A stretch of 64,000 bases of DNA from Rhodopseudomonas rhenobacensis (lineage in GTDB: Bacteria; Pseudomonadota; Alphaproteobacteria; Rhizobiales; Xanthobacteraceae). How positions within the stretch are numbered: position 1 is the stretch's first letter; every line of letters starts with the position of its first letter. Shown here one piece after another: positions 50,892 to 60,828 of this stretch. The stretch spans positions 27,177 to 91,176 of the forward strand of contig NZ_JACHIH010000021.1 of assembly GCF_014203125.1 (NCBI RefSeq), in the 5' to 3' direction. A model generated the notes under the pieces. That model made no database searches. It was not told where the DNA came from and worked only from the letters and a program-made list of their open reading frames with translations. The translations under genes and the position numbers were made by a program.

Positions 50892-51587
50892 TCACGCCTC
50901 GCCGAAATACTCGTTCCAGATCGGCTTGTCGCCGAGCGTGGCGACGAATTCGCGATGCGCGATGCGGTCGGCGTCGGTGACCCGCGCGACCAACGGCGTC
51001 TCGCGCTGCCGCCGCGGCGCGTCGCCGGGACGGCTCGAGCGCGACGGCGCGGCTTCCGCCAGGATCAGTTGCGACTGCCGCGCCCCGATCAGGTCGATAT
51101 AGACCTCGGCCAGCAATTCGGCGTCGAGCAGCGCGCCGTGCTTGGTGCGGCGCGAATTGTCGATCGCATAGCGCGAGCACAGATCGTCGAGCCGGTTGGA
51201 GACGCCGGGATGCTTGCGCCGCGCCAACAACAGCGTGTCGACCAGCCGGTCGCGCGGAATCGGCTGCCGCGCGATCTTGCCGAGTTCGGCGTTGATGAAG
51301 CCGATATCGAACGAGGCGTTGTGAATCACCAAGGGCGCGTCGGCGATGAACTCGAGGAACTCGTCGACCACTTCGGCGAACAGCGGCTTGGTCGACAGAA
51401 ACTCGGCGGACAGGCCGTGCACCGCAAAGGCTTCCTGCGGCATGTCGCGCTCGGGATTGATGTAGACGTGAAAGGTCTGGCCGGTCGGCATCCGGTTGAA
51501 GATCTCGACGCAGCCGATCTCGACCAGCCGATCGCCGCGCAGCGGATCGAGGCCGGTGGTTTCGGTGTCGAGGACGATCTCACGCAT
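50892..51587 (-). CDS. dnaQ: DNA polymerase III epsilon subunit
   Basis: DnaQ is the 3'-to-5' proofreading exonuclease of the replicative polymerase. The 231-residue protein has the DEDDh motifs: ExoI VLDTETTGLDP, ExoII LVIHNASFDIGFINAEL and ExoIII HGALLDAELLAEVY. A C-terminal part contains the polymerase-alpha-contacting tail. The ATG at 51587 is chosen because the frame upstream is repeat sequence. It is downstream of coaE on the same strand with a family A repeat in the gap. Confidence 0.96.
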   Translation of the reverse strand: MREIVLDTETTGLDPLRGDRLVEIGCVEIFNRMPTGQTFHVYINPERDMPQEAFAVHGLSAEFLSTKPLFAEVVDEFLEFIADAPLVIHNASFDIGFINAELGKIARQPIPRDRLVDTLLLARRKHPGVSNRLDDLCSRYAIDNSRRTKHGALLDAELLAEVYIDLIGARQSQLILAEAAPSRSSRPGDAPRRQRETPLVARVTDADRIAHREFVATLGDKPIWNEYFGEA

Positions 51588-51635
51588 CAGAGCAACTTTC
51601 AGTCCGGTTTCTTGATTCGACCAGGCACCTCGCGT

Positions 51636-51763
51636 CGTCATTCCGGGGCGCTCCGCCGTAAGGCGGAGCGAACCCGGAATCTTGCGGCGAGGCCGAGCGC
51701 TTCGCTTGTCGCGAGATTCCGGGTTCGCTTGCGGCTATCGCCGCTTCGCGCCCCGGAATGACG
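51636..51763. repeat. Dispersed intergenic palindromic repeat, family A
   Basis: Starts CGTCATTCCGGGGCGCTCCG and ends TTCGCGCCCCGGAATGACG. Inner arms GCGAACCCGGAATCTTG and GCGAGATTCCGGGTTCGC face each other. It is inserted between coaE and dnaQ, which are on the same strand. Confidence 0.8.
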
Positions 51764-51778
51764 GCCTCTGGCGACGAA

Positions 51779-52378
51779 TCAGGCGCGCCGCTGCGGCATC
51801 CTAGCAGTCGCGGCGAGGATATCCTGGATCTGCGCCCGCACCGGCTCCAAACCATTCGAGGTATCCACCACGAAATCGGCGCGCTTGCGCTTTTCGGCAT
51901 CCGGCAGCTGCCGCTTCAGCAGCGCATCCAGCTTTTCGTCGGTCATGCCCTCGCGGGCGAGAATCCGCGCGCGCTGCTCTTCATGCGAGGTGGTGACCAC
52001 GACCACGGCGTCGACCCGGGCGTCGCCGCCGGTCTCGAACAACAGCGGCACGTCGACCACCGCGACCGGCGCGCCGGATTGTTCGGCTGCGGCGAGGAAT
52101 TGCGCGTGATGGGCGCGCAGCATCGGATGCACGATCGCTTCCAGCCGCTGCATCGCCGCGGGATCGTGCAGCACTTTCGCCGACAACCGCGCGCGGTCGA
52201 CCTTGCCGTCCACCGTGGTGCCAGGAAACGCCGCTTCGACAGCGGGCGCGGCTTCGCCGGCATAGATCTGATGCACGGTGGCGTCGGCGTCGTAGACCGG
52301 CACGCCGGCCTCGGCGAACAGCCGCGCCGTGGTCGACTTGCCCATCCCGATCGAGCCGGTCAGTCCGATGATCCGCAT
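51779..52378 (-). CDS. coaE: Dephospho-CoA kinase
   Basis: CoaE phosphorylates dephospho-CoA, the final step of coenzyme A synthesis. The 199-residue protein starts MRIIGLTGSIGMGKSTTARLF with its P-loop, followed by VPVYDADATVHQIY and the lid and nucleoside-binding segments ending VVDTSNGLEPVRAQI. It follows maf by 17 bp. With coaA elsewhere in the window, two CoA-pathway genes are represented. Confidence 0.97.
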   Translation of the reverse strand: MRIIGLTGSIGMGKSTTARLFAEAGVPVYDADATVHQIYAGEAAPAVEAAFPGTTVDGKVDRARLSAKVLHDPAAMQRLEAIVHPMLRAHHAQFLAAAEQSGAPVAVVDVPLLFETGGDARVDAVVVVTTSHEEQRARILAREGMTDEKLDALLKRQLPDAEKRKRADFVVDTSNGLEPVRAQIQDILAATARMPQRRA

Positions 52379-52395
52379 GATGTGCGCCGCCGCTC

Positions 52396-53004
52396 TCAGA
52401 ACGCCAACAGGCGCTGCTGCCGCAGATAGTTCAATAACGGCACCAGCGGCAGGCCGAGAATGGTGAAGTGATCGCCATGGATGCCATCGAACAGATGCAC
52501 GCCGAGCCCCTCGATCTGGTAGGCGCCGACGCTGGAGGTGGCGGCGTCGCCGGCTTCGTTGAGATAGGCCTCGATCTCTAGCTCGGTGAGCTGCCGCATG
52601 GTCATCCGCGCCACCGAGGTTTCGGCGAACACCGTCTTGCCGTTGCGCACCAGCGCGACCGCCGAATGCAACTCATGGCGGCGACCCGACAGCGTGCGCA
52701 ATTGCGCGGTGGCCTTGGCGCGGTCGGCCGGCTTGGTGAAGGTGCGCTCGCCGAGCGCCAGCGTTTGGTCGGCGCCGAGCACCAGCCGACCGGGCAGCCG
52801 CTGCGACACCACCATGGCTTTTTCTTCCGCGAGCCGTGCTGCGATCTCGGCCGGCGAAGTCAGGCCGGAGGCTTGTTGAATGCCGCGTTCGTCGATGCCG
52901 GCCGGGATTGCCTCGAACGGAATCCCGGCGTTCTGCAGCAACAGCTGTCGCGCATAGCTTTGCGACGCCAGAACCAGCGGTTGTGAGCCGAGCCAGATCG
53001 TCAT
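52396..53004 (-). CDS. maf: Maf family nucleoside triphosphate pyrophosphatase
   Basis: Maf proteins hydrolyse modified or canonical nucleotides (dTTP, UTP or m7GTP, depending on subtype). The 202-residue protein has [21 protein letters not shown] in place of the more common SASPRR, then [18 protein letters not shown] and [25 protein letters not shown]. The loop variant means its exact substrate cannot be called. It overlaps the dikinase-regulator gene by four bases (ATGA). Confidence 0.9.
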   Translation of the reverse strand: MTIWLGSQPLVLASQSYARQLLLQNAGIPFEAIPAGIDERGIQQASGLTSPAEIAARLAEEKAMVVSQRLPGRLVLGADQTLALGERTFTKPADRAKATAQLRTLSGRRHELHSAVALVRNGKTVFAETSVARMTMRQLTELEIEAYLNEAGDAATSSVGAYQIEGLGVHLFDGIHGDHFTILGLPLVPLLNYLRQQRLLAF

Positions 53005-53843
53005 TCAGGCAATCGCTGGCGTTGCCGGTCGGCCAGCAGCTTCATCACCGCGGCCGCGGTTTCCTCGATCGAACGCCGCGTCACTTCGAGCAACGGCCAG
53101 CCATATTTGGCGCTGAGCCGGCGCGCGAACGAGACTTCGTCGTTGACCGACTGCCGGTCGATGTAATCCTCATTGCCGACCGTGGCGCCCATCGAGAGCA
53201 GCCGGTTCTGCCGGACCTGAATCAGACGTTCCGGCGTGGCGTGCAGGCTGACCACCAAGGGTTTGCTCAGGGTTTCGAGCTGGTGCGGAATTGCGATGCC
53301 GGGCACCAGCGGCACGTTGGCGGTGCGGATGCCGCGGTTGGCGAGATAGATCGAGGTCGGGGTCTTCGAGGTGCGCGACACCCCGACCAGCACCACATCG
53401 GCCTCCTCCAAGCCTTCGACGTGCTGGCCATCGTCGTGGATCATCGAATAATTCAGTGCGTCGATGCGCTTGAAATAGTCGGCATTCAGCGTGTGCTGGG
53501 CGCCGACGCGACCAGTGGTGGAGGAGCCGAGATAGGCCTGGAACAGCTGCATCACCGGGCCGATGATCGACAGGCTCGGAATGTTGATTTCCTCGCACTT
53601 CGCCTCGAGCCGTTCCACCAGATCCTTCTCCAGCAGCGTGAACAGCACGATGCCGGGGGCTTCCTCGATCTCGGTCAGCACCCGGTCGAGCTGCTTCTGG
53701 CTGCGCACCAAGGGATAGACGTGTTCGACCGGGCTGACATTGGCGTATTGCGCCGCGACCGCGCGCGACACCGTGATCAGCGTCTCGCCGGTCGAATCGG
53801 ACACCAGATGGAGATGAAAATAGCTGCCGTCGGTGGGCATCAT
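53001..53843 (-). CDS. Pyruvate,phosphate dikinase regulatory protein (DUF299, RP001-type)
   Basis: A 280-residue protein kinase/pyrophosphorylase of the DUF299 family that switches pyruvate,phosphate dikinase or PEP synthetase off and on. It begins with [20 protein letters not shown], has the P-loop-like [19 protein letters not shown], and [13 protein letters not shown]. Its Rickettsia homologue RP001 marks one side of the chromosomal origin, so its position next to the 53844-54300 region is informative. It is followed by maf, coaE and dnaQ in one apparent operon. Confidence 0.92.
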   Translation of the reverse strand: MMPTDGSYFHLHLVSDSTGETLITVSRAVAAQYANVSPVEHVYPLVRSQKQLDRVLTEIEEAPGIVLFTLLEKDLVERLEAKCEEINIPSLSIIGPVMQLFQAYLGSSTTGRVGAQHTLNADYFKRIDALNYSMIHDDGQHVEGLEEADVVLVGVSRTSKTPTSIYLANRGIRTANVPLVPGIAIPHQLETLSKPLVVSLHATPERLIQVRQNRLLSMGATVGNEDYIDRQSVNDEVSFARRLSAKYGWPLLEVTRRSIEETAAAVMKLLADRQRQRLPE

Positions 53844-54300
53844 AAGCCTGTATATCCTGTGAATCGCTGTGGGGCGTTCGGGCGCGGGCGGCCGCGCTGG
53901 CGCGGCACCCGGGATAAGCCGGAATCTTCTACACAGGACTCCTCGCGGGGATCTGATCGGGGGTCGGTCGGGATGGTAGCGGGGTTATGTTGGCTTGTCT
54001 CTTGATAAGACAGCCAAGACGGCCGGCAAGTCGCTGAGTTTGGGGGGACTCTGGCGGGCTGTGGACGGCCGGGAAAACTCGCAGCCATTGTGCACAAGCC
54101 CGGGACAATTCCGGATTGTGTTGCGTGGGCCTAATCCACTGCCACTTAGACTCTAACCTAAGATTCTATAACTATTGTTTTAGAAAAGGATGGCTTGCGG
54201 AGAACTCGTTCTTCGAGCATTTCGATACTGCCCGTGTTAGGCATCGCGTTCCGAGCAGCTGGACGAAATCCGATGTCTCGGCACCGCAGTGAGAGCGTTT
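53844..54300. other. Candidate chromosomal replication origin (oriC)
   Basis: This 457-bp non-coding gap lies between the RP001-type gene and hemJ. It has six GANTC sites (53861, 53922, 53937, 54047, 54149, 54162), the CcrM methylation target that clusters in the Caulobacter origin. DnaA-box-like nonamers are TTCTACACA (53927) and TTGTGCACA (54088), each 8 of 9 to TTATNCACA, plus the weaker TAATCCACT (54132). An AT-rich stretch (about 54145-54190) could be the unwinding element. In Caulobacter and Rickettsia the origin lies between hemE and RP001; hemE is absent here and hemJ takes its place. No perfect DnaA box is present. Confidence 0.6.
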
Positions 54301-54732
54301 ATGGCCGAACTGATTTACCCATGGGTTAAGGCGCTGCACGTCATCGCGGTGATTTCCTGGATGGCCGGAATGCTCTACATGCCGCGGCTGTTCGTCTATC
54401 ATTGCGGCGCCACGGTCGGATCGAAACAATCCGAAACCTTCAAGATCATGGAACGCCGGCTCTACAAGGCGATCATGAATCCGGCGATGATGGTGGCCTG
54501 GGTGCTCGGGCTCTACATCGCCTGGGACCGCGGTTTCCTGATGGACGGCTGGTTTCACTTCAAGCTCGCCGCTGTGGTGCTGATGACCGTGATCCACGTC
54601 ATGCTGGGCCGCTACGTGCGCGATTTCGCCGCCGACCGGAACACGCGCAGCCATAAATTCTATCGCGTTATCAACGAGATTCCGACGCTGCTGATGATCG
54701 CCGCGGTGATCCTGGTGGTGGTCAAGCCGTAG
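54301..54732 (+). CDS. hemJ: Protoporphyrinogen oxidase HemJ
   Basis: HemJ oxidises protoporphyrinogen IX to protoporphyrin IX in most Alphaproteobacteria. The 143-residue integral membrane protein has about four hydrophobic helices, with the conserved PWVKALHVIAVISWMAGMLYMPRLFVYH (in two stretches) carrying the essential His, and a conserved Lys/Arg in FKLAAVVLMT and LGRYVRDFA. The ATG at 54301 is the family start. It lies upstream of rho in the conserved hem-rho order. Confidence 0.93.
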   Translation: MAELIYPWVKALHVIAVISWMAGMLYMPRLFVYHCGATVGSKQSETFKIMERRLYKAIMNPAMMVAWVLGLYIAWDRGFLMDGWFHFKLAAVVLMTVIHVMLGRYVRDFAADRNTRSHKFYRVINEIPTLLMIAAVILVVVKP

Positions 54733-54768
54733 GCCGCGGGTCGGCTTTGCGGCCCGGTGGGGAATTTC

Positions 54769-54797
54769 TTGCGTCCCGGCGTTCGATTTTCTATATT
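54769..54797 (+). promoter_or_regulatory. Candidate rho promoter
   Basis: TTGCGT, a 17-base spacer and TATATT (extended CTATATT, as favoured in Alphaproteobacteria). Transcription from about 54804 would leave a leader of about 200 nt before rho. In other bacteria rho is autoregulated by premature termination in its leader, which the length here would allow. Confidence 0.5.
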
Positions 54798-55004
54798 GCG
54801 GCCATCCCACCCACGCAGGCGGATGCAGGCGCACTCCGGTTTGGTTGTTTGACCGGCCGCCTCTTTAGGTTTGAAGCCCCCTCCCGGCACCTTCCTTTGG
54901 TCGAAACTTCCTGCCTCAAGACCTGCGGACTTTCCTGATCTTTCCGGCGTTCGCGTGTTGAACTCCCTCGCCATTCCTCTCCGTTTTTCCACAGGATCCT
55001 CCCA

Positions 55005-56270
<1,266 letters not shown>

Positions 56271-56438
56271 TCAGGTGGATGCGTTCGGCGGATCGTTAGC
56301 GCGGTCCGCCGGCGCAGTTTTTTGACGCCGCAAACCGCGCCGAAAATGTTGCGGCAAACCTGGGGCAGTGGACGGATCGCGGCGATCGGGCCGTCATCTG
56401 CTACCGCCATTATCGGTAAATAACTGACGATATTGATG

Positions 56439-56464
56439 AAATCGGCGTTTTCGCCGATTTTTTC
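56439..56464 (+). terminator. Intrinsic terminator downstream of rho
   Basis: AAATCGGCG, loop TTTT, CGCCGATTTTTTC: an 8-bp stem followed by six T. It is 168 bp past the rho stop and 64 bp before mnmE. Flanking A residues mean it could work in both directions. Confidence 0.75.
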
Positions 56465-56527
56465 ATGCCCGGACCGGACTGCGCGGCATTTTCGTTGCGT
56501 GATCATCGAGGCGCGGCCAAATAGGCG

Positions 56528-57877
56528 ATGCATACGCGCGAGCAGACCATCTTCGCTTTGTCCTCGGGTCGACCGCCGGCGGCGCTCGCGATCGTTCGGG
56601 TTTCTGGGCCTCAGGCCGCGACCGTGCTGGAGCGAATCGCCGGGCAACGGCCGCAACCCCGCGCGGCGACGCGCGCGCTGTTGAAGGATCCGAGCGGGCA
56701 GCCGATCGACGACGCCATCGTGCTGTGGTTTCCGGCACCGCGCAGCGCCACCGGCGAGGACGTCGCCGAGTTTCACATCCATGGCGGCCGCGCGGTGCTG
56801 CAGGCGCTGATCGCGGCGATCGGTGCTGTGGAGAATTTGCGCGCGGCGGAGCCGGGCGAATTCACCAGGCGGGCGTTCGAGAACGGCAAGCTCGATCTCA
56901 CCGAGGCCGAAGGGCTCGACGATCTGATCCACGCCGACACCGAGCGGCAGCGCCGCCAGGCGCTGCGGCAGTTGAAGGGCCTGCTCGGCGACAAGGCCCG
57001 CGACTGGCGGGGGCAGATCATCGCGGCCTCGGCATTGGTCGAAGCCGCGATCGATTTTTCCGACGAGGGCGACGTGCCGGACGAGCTGATCGCGCCGGCC
57101 AAGGCCAAGATCGAAATTCTGCTCGACGAGATCGAGGACGTCTTGGCGCAGGAGGGCCGCAGCGAGCGGCTTCGCGACGGGCTGGTGGTGGCGATCACCG
57201 GGCCGCCCAATGTCGGCAAGTCCACGCTGATGAACCAGCTGGCGCGGCGCGAGGTCGCGATCGTGTCGCCGCACGCCGGCACCACCCGCGACGTCATCGA
57301 GGTGCATCTCGATCTCGACGGCTATCCGGTGACGGTGATCGACACCGCCGGGATCCGCGAGGCGATCGATCCGGTGGAGCAGGAGGGCGTGCGCCGGGCG
57401 CGGAGCCGCGCCGCCGAGGCAGACTTGCGATTGTGGCTGGTCGATACGCAGGCCGCGGGCGACGGCGAGGACGAGTTGCGAGCGTGGATTGCGGAGGGGC
57501 AGCACGGCTTCTGGGTGGTTCGCAACAAGCTCGATGAGCCGGAAGCGGTGACGCCGGATTTGTCGGCGAGCGGCTGGCCGTGCTTTTCGATTTCGGCGGC
57601 GAACGGCCGCGGCGTGCCGGAGTTGATCGGGGCGCTGACGCGGTACGCCGCGGCGTATTTCGACGAGGGTTCAGCGCTGATCACCCGGGCACGGCACCGC
57701 GAGCTGCTGCGGCAGAGCGCCGATGCACTCGGCCGCGCGATCGATCTGCCGGAAGCGGCCGAGTTGATCGCCGAGGAATTGCGGCTCGCGGCGCATCGGC
57801 TCGGGCAATTGCTCGGCCGGGTCGATGTCGAGGACATTCTGGATGTGATCTTTCGCGAGTTTTGTGTCGGCAAGTAA
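56528..57877 (+). CDS. mnmE: tRNA uridine-5-carboxymethylaminomethyl modification GTPase MnmE
   Basis: MnmE works with MnmG to modify U34 of certain tRNAs. The 449-residue protein has the N-terminal tetrahydrofolate-binding domain ([33 protein letters not shown]), a helical domain, the G domain with P-loop [12 protein letters not shown] and DTAGIRE, and the C-terminal CVGK carrying the essential Cys. The ATG start at 56528 is the family start. Confidence 0.98.
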   Translation: MHTREQTIFALSSGRPPAALAIVRVSGPQAATVLERIAGQRPQPRAATRALLKDPSGQPIDDAIVLWFPAPRSATGEDVAEFHIHGGRAVLQALIAAIGAVENLRAAEPGEFTRRAFENGKLDLTEAEGLDDLIHADTERQRRQALRQLKGLLGDKARDWRGQIIAASALVEAAIDFSDEGDVPDELIAPAKAKIEILLDEIEDVLAQEGRSERLRDGLVVAITGPPNVGKSTLMNQLARREVAIVSPHAGTTRDVIEVHLDLDGYPVTVIDTAGIREAIDPVEQEGVRRARSRAAEADLRLWLVDTQAAGDGEDELRAWIAEGQHGFWVVRNKLDEPEAVTPDLSASGWPCFSISAANGRGVPELIGALTRYAAAYFDEGSALITRARHRELLRQSADALGRAIDLPEAAELIAEELRLAAHRLGQLLGRVDVEDILDVIFREFCVGK

Positions 57878-57895
57878 TATTTCTTTGTTTATTTC

Positions 57896-57924
57896 TTGAT
57901 AGGGTGAATTATGATTCGATATAT
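57896..57924 (+). promoter_or_regulatory. Candidate mnmG promoter upstream of parS
   Basis: TTGATA, 17-base spacer, ATATAT. It lies in the AT-rich mnmE-mnmG gap, and the predicted start near 57931 is only about 10 bp before the first parS site. ParB spreading from those sites could therefore affect this promoter. Confidence 0.45.
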
Positions 57925-57940
57925 GGGACTGTCGATCTCG

Positions 57941-57956
57941 TGTTTCACGTGAAACA
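57941..57956. promoter_or_regulatory. parS centromere site 1
   Basis: TGTTTCACGTGAAACA, an exact 16-bp match to the conserved chromosomal ParB-binding palindrome. It lies in the mnmE-mnmG gap, 17 bp from site 2 and about 4.7 kb before parB. Confidence 0.95.
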
Positions 57957-57972
57957 GTTCGCGGGTAAACCC

Positions 57973-57988
57973 TGTTTCACGTGAAACA
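57973..57988. promoter_or_regulatory. parS centromere site 2
   Basis: A second exact TGTTTCACGTGAAACA, starting 32 bp after the first (about three helical turns). Confidence 0.95.
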
Positions 57989-58022
57989 AGTCGGTCCCTC
58001 GATCCGAAATCCTGCTTCCCGG

Positions 58023-58031
58023 TTTTCCACA
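58023..58031 (+). promoter_or_regulatory. DnaA-box-like sequence before mnmG
   Basis: TTTTCCACA, 8 of 9 to the DnaA box TTATNCACA, 20 bp before the mnmG start. An identical nonamer lies before rho at 54985. Confidence 0.35.
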
Positions 58032-58051
58032 GCCGAGATACAACCCCGGCC

Positions 58052-59926
58052 ATGCAAAGCTCATTCGACGTCATCGTGATCGGCGGCGGCCACGCCGGTT
58101 GTGAGGCCGCGGCGGCCGCGGCGCGGCTCGGCGCCACGACGGCGCTGGTCACCCATCGCTTCGCCACCGTGGGCGCGATGTCGTGCAATCCGGCGATCGG
58201 CGGGCTCGGCAAGGGCCATCTGGTCCGCGAGGTCGACGCGCTGGACGGCTTGATGGGCCGCGTCGCCGACCAAGGCGGCATCCAGTTTCGCATGCTGAAC
58301 CGCCGCAAGGGCCCGGCGGTGCGCGGGCCGCGGGCGCAGGCCGATCGCAAGCTCTACGCCGCGGCGATGCAGGCGGCGATCGTCGCGACGCCCAATCTCA
58401 GCGTGATCGAGGCCGAGGCCGACGAGCTTTTGACCGCGGAGGGCCGCATCACCGGGATTCGCCTGTCCGATGGCCGCGAACTCGGCGCCGGCGCCGTGGT
58501 GATCACCACCGGCACCTTCTTGCGCGGGCTGATCCATCTCGGCGAACAAAGCTGGCCGGCTGGGCGGATCGACGAGGCCCCGGCGCTCGGCCTCTCGACA
58601 TCCTTCGAACGGCTCGGCTTCGCGTTGGGCCGGCTGAAGACCGGCACCCCGCCGCGGCTCGACGGCCGCAGCATCGACTGGGGGGCGGTCGAAATGCAGC
58701 CGGGCGACGATCCGGCCGAACCGTTCTCGGTCCTGACCGATAAAATAGCCAATCCGCAGATCGAATGCGGCATCACCCGGACGCTGCCGGCGACCCACGC
58801 GGTGATCCGCGCCAATGTGCATCGCTCGCCGATGTATTCCGGGCAGATCCAGTCGTCCGGGCCGCGCTATTGCCCGTCGATCGAGGACAAGATCGTCCGC
58901 TTCGGCGATCGCGACGGCCATCAGATCTTTCTGGAGCCGGAAGGGCTCGACGATCCGACGGTTTACCCCAACGGCATCTCCACCTCGCTGCCGGAGGAGG
59001 TGCAACGCGCCATCCTGGCGACCATTCCGGGGCTGGAGCGGGTGCAGATGCTGCGCCCGGGCTATGCGATCGAATACGACCACGTCGATCCGCGCGAACT
59101 TGAGCCGACGCTGCAGGCCAAGCGGCTGAAGGGGCTGTTTCTCGCCGGGCAGATCAACGGCACCACCGGCTATGAAGAGGCCGCGGCGCAGGGCCTGGTT
59201 GCCGGGCTGAACGCGGCGCTGCTGGCGTCGGGCGGCGGCGAGATCGTGTTCGACCGCGCCGACGGCTATCTGGGCGTGATGATCGACGATCTGGTCACCC
59301 GCGGCATCACCGAGCCGTACCGGATGTTCACCTCGCGCGCCGAATATCGGCTGACGCTGCGCGCCGACAATGCCGATCAGCGGCTGACCGGCAAGGGCAT
59401 TGCGCTCGGCTGTGTCGGGGCGGAGCGGGCGGCTTTCCATAAGGATAAGATGGCGGCGCTGGCCGACGCCAAGGCGCAGGCGCAGGCGCTTTCGATCACG
59501 CCGACCGAAGCCCCCAAGCACGGTTTGGCGCTGAACCGCGACGGGGTGCGGCGCTCGGCGTTCGAGCTGCTGGCCTATCCGGAGGTCGGTTGGGCGCAGG
59601 TGCAGGCGATCTGGCCGGAATTGGCGGCGATTGCGCCCCAGATCGCGGTGCATCTGGAGATCGACGCCACTTACGACGTCTATCTGAAGCGGCAGACCGC
59701 CGATGTGGCCGGCTTTCGCCGCGACGAGGGGCTGCTGCTGACCGATATCGACTACGCGCTGGTGCCCGGGCTCTCCAACGAGGCCCGCGGCAAACTGGAA
59801 AAGTCCCGGCCCCGGACCGTGGGCCAGGCGGGACGGCTCGACGGGCTGACGCCGGCGGCGCTGGGGATCTTGGCGGCCTATCTGCGGCGCGAACAGCGGA
59901 AGACGCGGGATTCGGCGGCGGGGTAG
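58052..59926 (+). CDS. mnmG: tRNA uridine-5-carboxymethylaminomethyl modification enzyme MnmG
   Basis: MnmG (GidA) is the FAD- and NADH-dependent partner of MnmE for U34 modification. The 624-residue protein has the FAD motif [43 protein letters not shown] (in parts), the conserved Cys regions, [20 protein letters not shown] and [17 protein letters not shown]. The ATG at 58052 is the family start. Confidence 0.98.
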   Translation: MQSSFDVIVIGGGHAGCEAAAAAARLGATTALVTHRFATVGAMSCNPAIGGLGKGHLVREVDALDGLMGRVADQGGIQFRMLNRRKGPAVRGPRAQADRKLYAAAMQAAIVATPNLSVIEAEADELLTAEGRITGIRLSDGRELGAGAVVITTGTFLRGLIHLGEQSWPAGRIDEAPALGLSTSFERLGFALGRLKTGTPPRLDGRSIDWGAVEMQPGDDPAEPFSVLTDKIANPQIECGITRTLPATHAVIRANVHRSPMYSGQIQSSGPRYCPSIEDKIVRFGDRDGHQIFLEPEGLDDPTVYPNGISTSLPEEVQRAILATIPGLERVQMLRPGYAIEYDHVDPRELEPTLQAKRLKGLFLAGQINGTTGYEEAAAQGLVAGLNAALLASGGGEIVFDRADGYLGVMIDDLVTRGITEPYRMFTSRAEYRLTLRADNADQRLTGKGIALGCVGAERAAFHKDKMAALADAKAQAQALSITPTEAPKHGLALNRDGVRRSAFELLAYPEVGWAQVQAIWPELAAIAPQIAVHLEIDATYDVYLKRQTADVAGFRRDEGLLLTDIDYALVPGLSNEARGKLEKSRPRTVGQAGRLDGLTPAALGILAAYLRREQRKTRDSAAG

Positions 59927-59987
59927 GGCGCAGCGTCGGTTCGGCCTCAACCACGACGCTTCCCGGCCTCAATGGGCGGGTGGACAC

Positions 59988-60003
59988 CGTTTCACGTGAA
60001 ACA
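59988..60003. promoter_or_regulatory. parS centromere site 3 (one mismatch)
   Basis: CGTTTCACGTGAAACA, differing from the consensus only at the first base. It lies 62 bp after the mnmG stop. Confidence 0.85.
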
Positions 60004-60142
60004 ACGTCGACCGTACGTGTCCCGCCGGGTCTCTCCTGCAAGACCTGCAGCGCGTCAGGTCGAAGCCATTCATTGCCCAGACAGGTCCCACCACTCAGCC
60101 GTAGCGCGATCCTTGATCTCGCGAAGTCAGAGAAGCGCTTTT

Positions 60143-60312
60143 CCCCTCATGGTGAGGAGCGCCTTAGCGCGTCTCGGACCATGAGGCCGATAACTCGAGA
60201 CGCCCGAGCGGCTCCAGAATCCGTGGCCTAACACCCTGCGGATGCGGGATAGATGTGGCCGCCTCTTGGTTCGAGACGCGCGCCGAAGCCGGCGCGCTCC
60301 TCACCATGAGGC
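60143..60312. repeat. Inverted intergenic repeat, family D
   Basis: CCCCTCATGGTGAGGAGCGC with GCGTCTCGGACCATGAGG on the left, and GGTTCGAGACGCGCGCCGAA with GGCGCGCTCCTCACCATGAGG split around it on the right, are inverted relative to each other. The arms are separated by about 80 bp. Confidence 0.65.
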
Positions 60313-60339
60313 TTAGACTAGCCTTAGGCTTCACTCTCG

Positions 60340-60513
60340 CCGTCATCCTGAGGAACCCGCGAAGCCCGAAGGGCGAAGCCGGGTGTCTCGAAGGATGGCC
60401 ACGGGTTCCTTGGGAGCCGCAGAGACTCATGCGTGCGCTAAGCGGGTCCAGTCGATTCACTCGGAGCCGCATCCTCGAAGCCCTCGCTCTGCTCGGGCAC
60501 CGCACGATGACGG
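60340..60513. repeat. Intergenic repeat, GTCATCCTGAGG type (family D2)
   Basis: Starts CGTCATCCTGAGGAACCCGC and has GGGTGTCTCGAAGGATGGCC; the right part has CGCATCCTCGAAG and GCACGATGACGG. It is related to the element at 62409-62557. Confidence 0.6.
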
Positions 60514-60828
60514 AGTTTTTCCTGATTACGCCGCGGCGGCTATCCCCCAGGACGCCGCACCGCGCTGCTCCTGAAGATGTGGCCGAAGCGCCTGGTACGC
60601 CAGAAAACTCGCACAGCAACGGCGTGCGCTCAGCAAAACGATGGATGTCGTGGGCGGCCAGGGGTATGAAACGAGCTGAGGGCGTGGACGATTCTGTCTT
60701 GCAGCGATCGACCGATCATTGCGACGCTGGCTCGAAGCGCGTGCGGCGATAATATCGTTGGGGTCGTCGTACCCACGCCTTGCCCCGCGTCCGCCATAAC
60801 CCTTCGCCACCCAGGATTTCTCCGGCCG

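Larger units (their letters stand above)
59927..60828. other. Non-coding gap between mnmG and rsmG
   Basis: This gap of about 900 bp separates two genes that are usually adjacent. It holds one parS site at its start and at least two family D repeats. From 60514 to 60828 nothing recognisable is seen. No tRNA or coding frame was found. Confidence 0.6.

Noticed and set aside
58061..59950. 629-codon open frame opposite mnmG
   Set aside because: Antisense shadow of mnmG, which carries FAD and tRNA-modification signatures.
59927..60828. A tRNA or small stable RNA in the mnmG-rsmG gap
   Set aside because: No cloverleaf, CCA end or T-loop consensus was recognised. The visible structure is explained by palindromic repeats.
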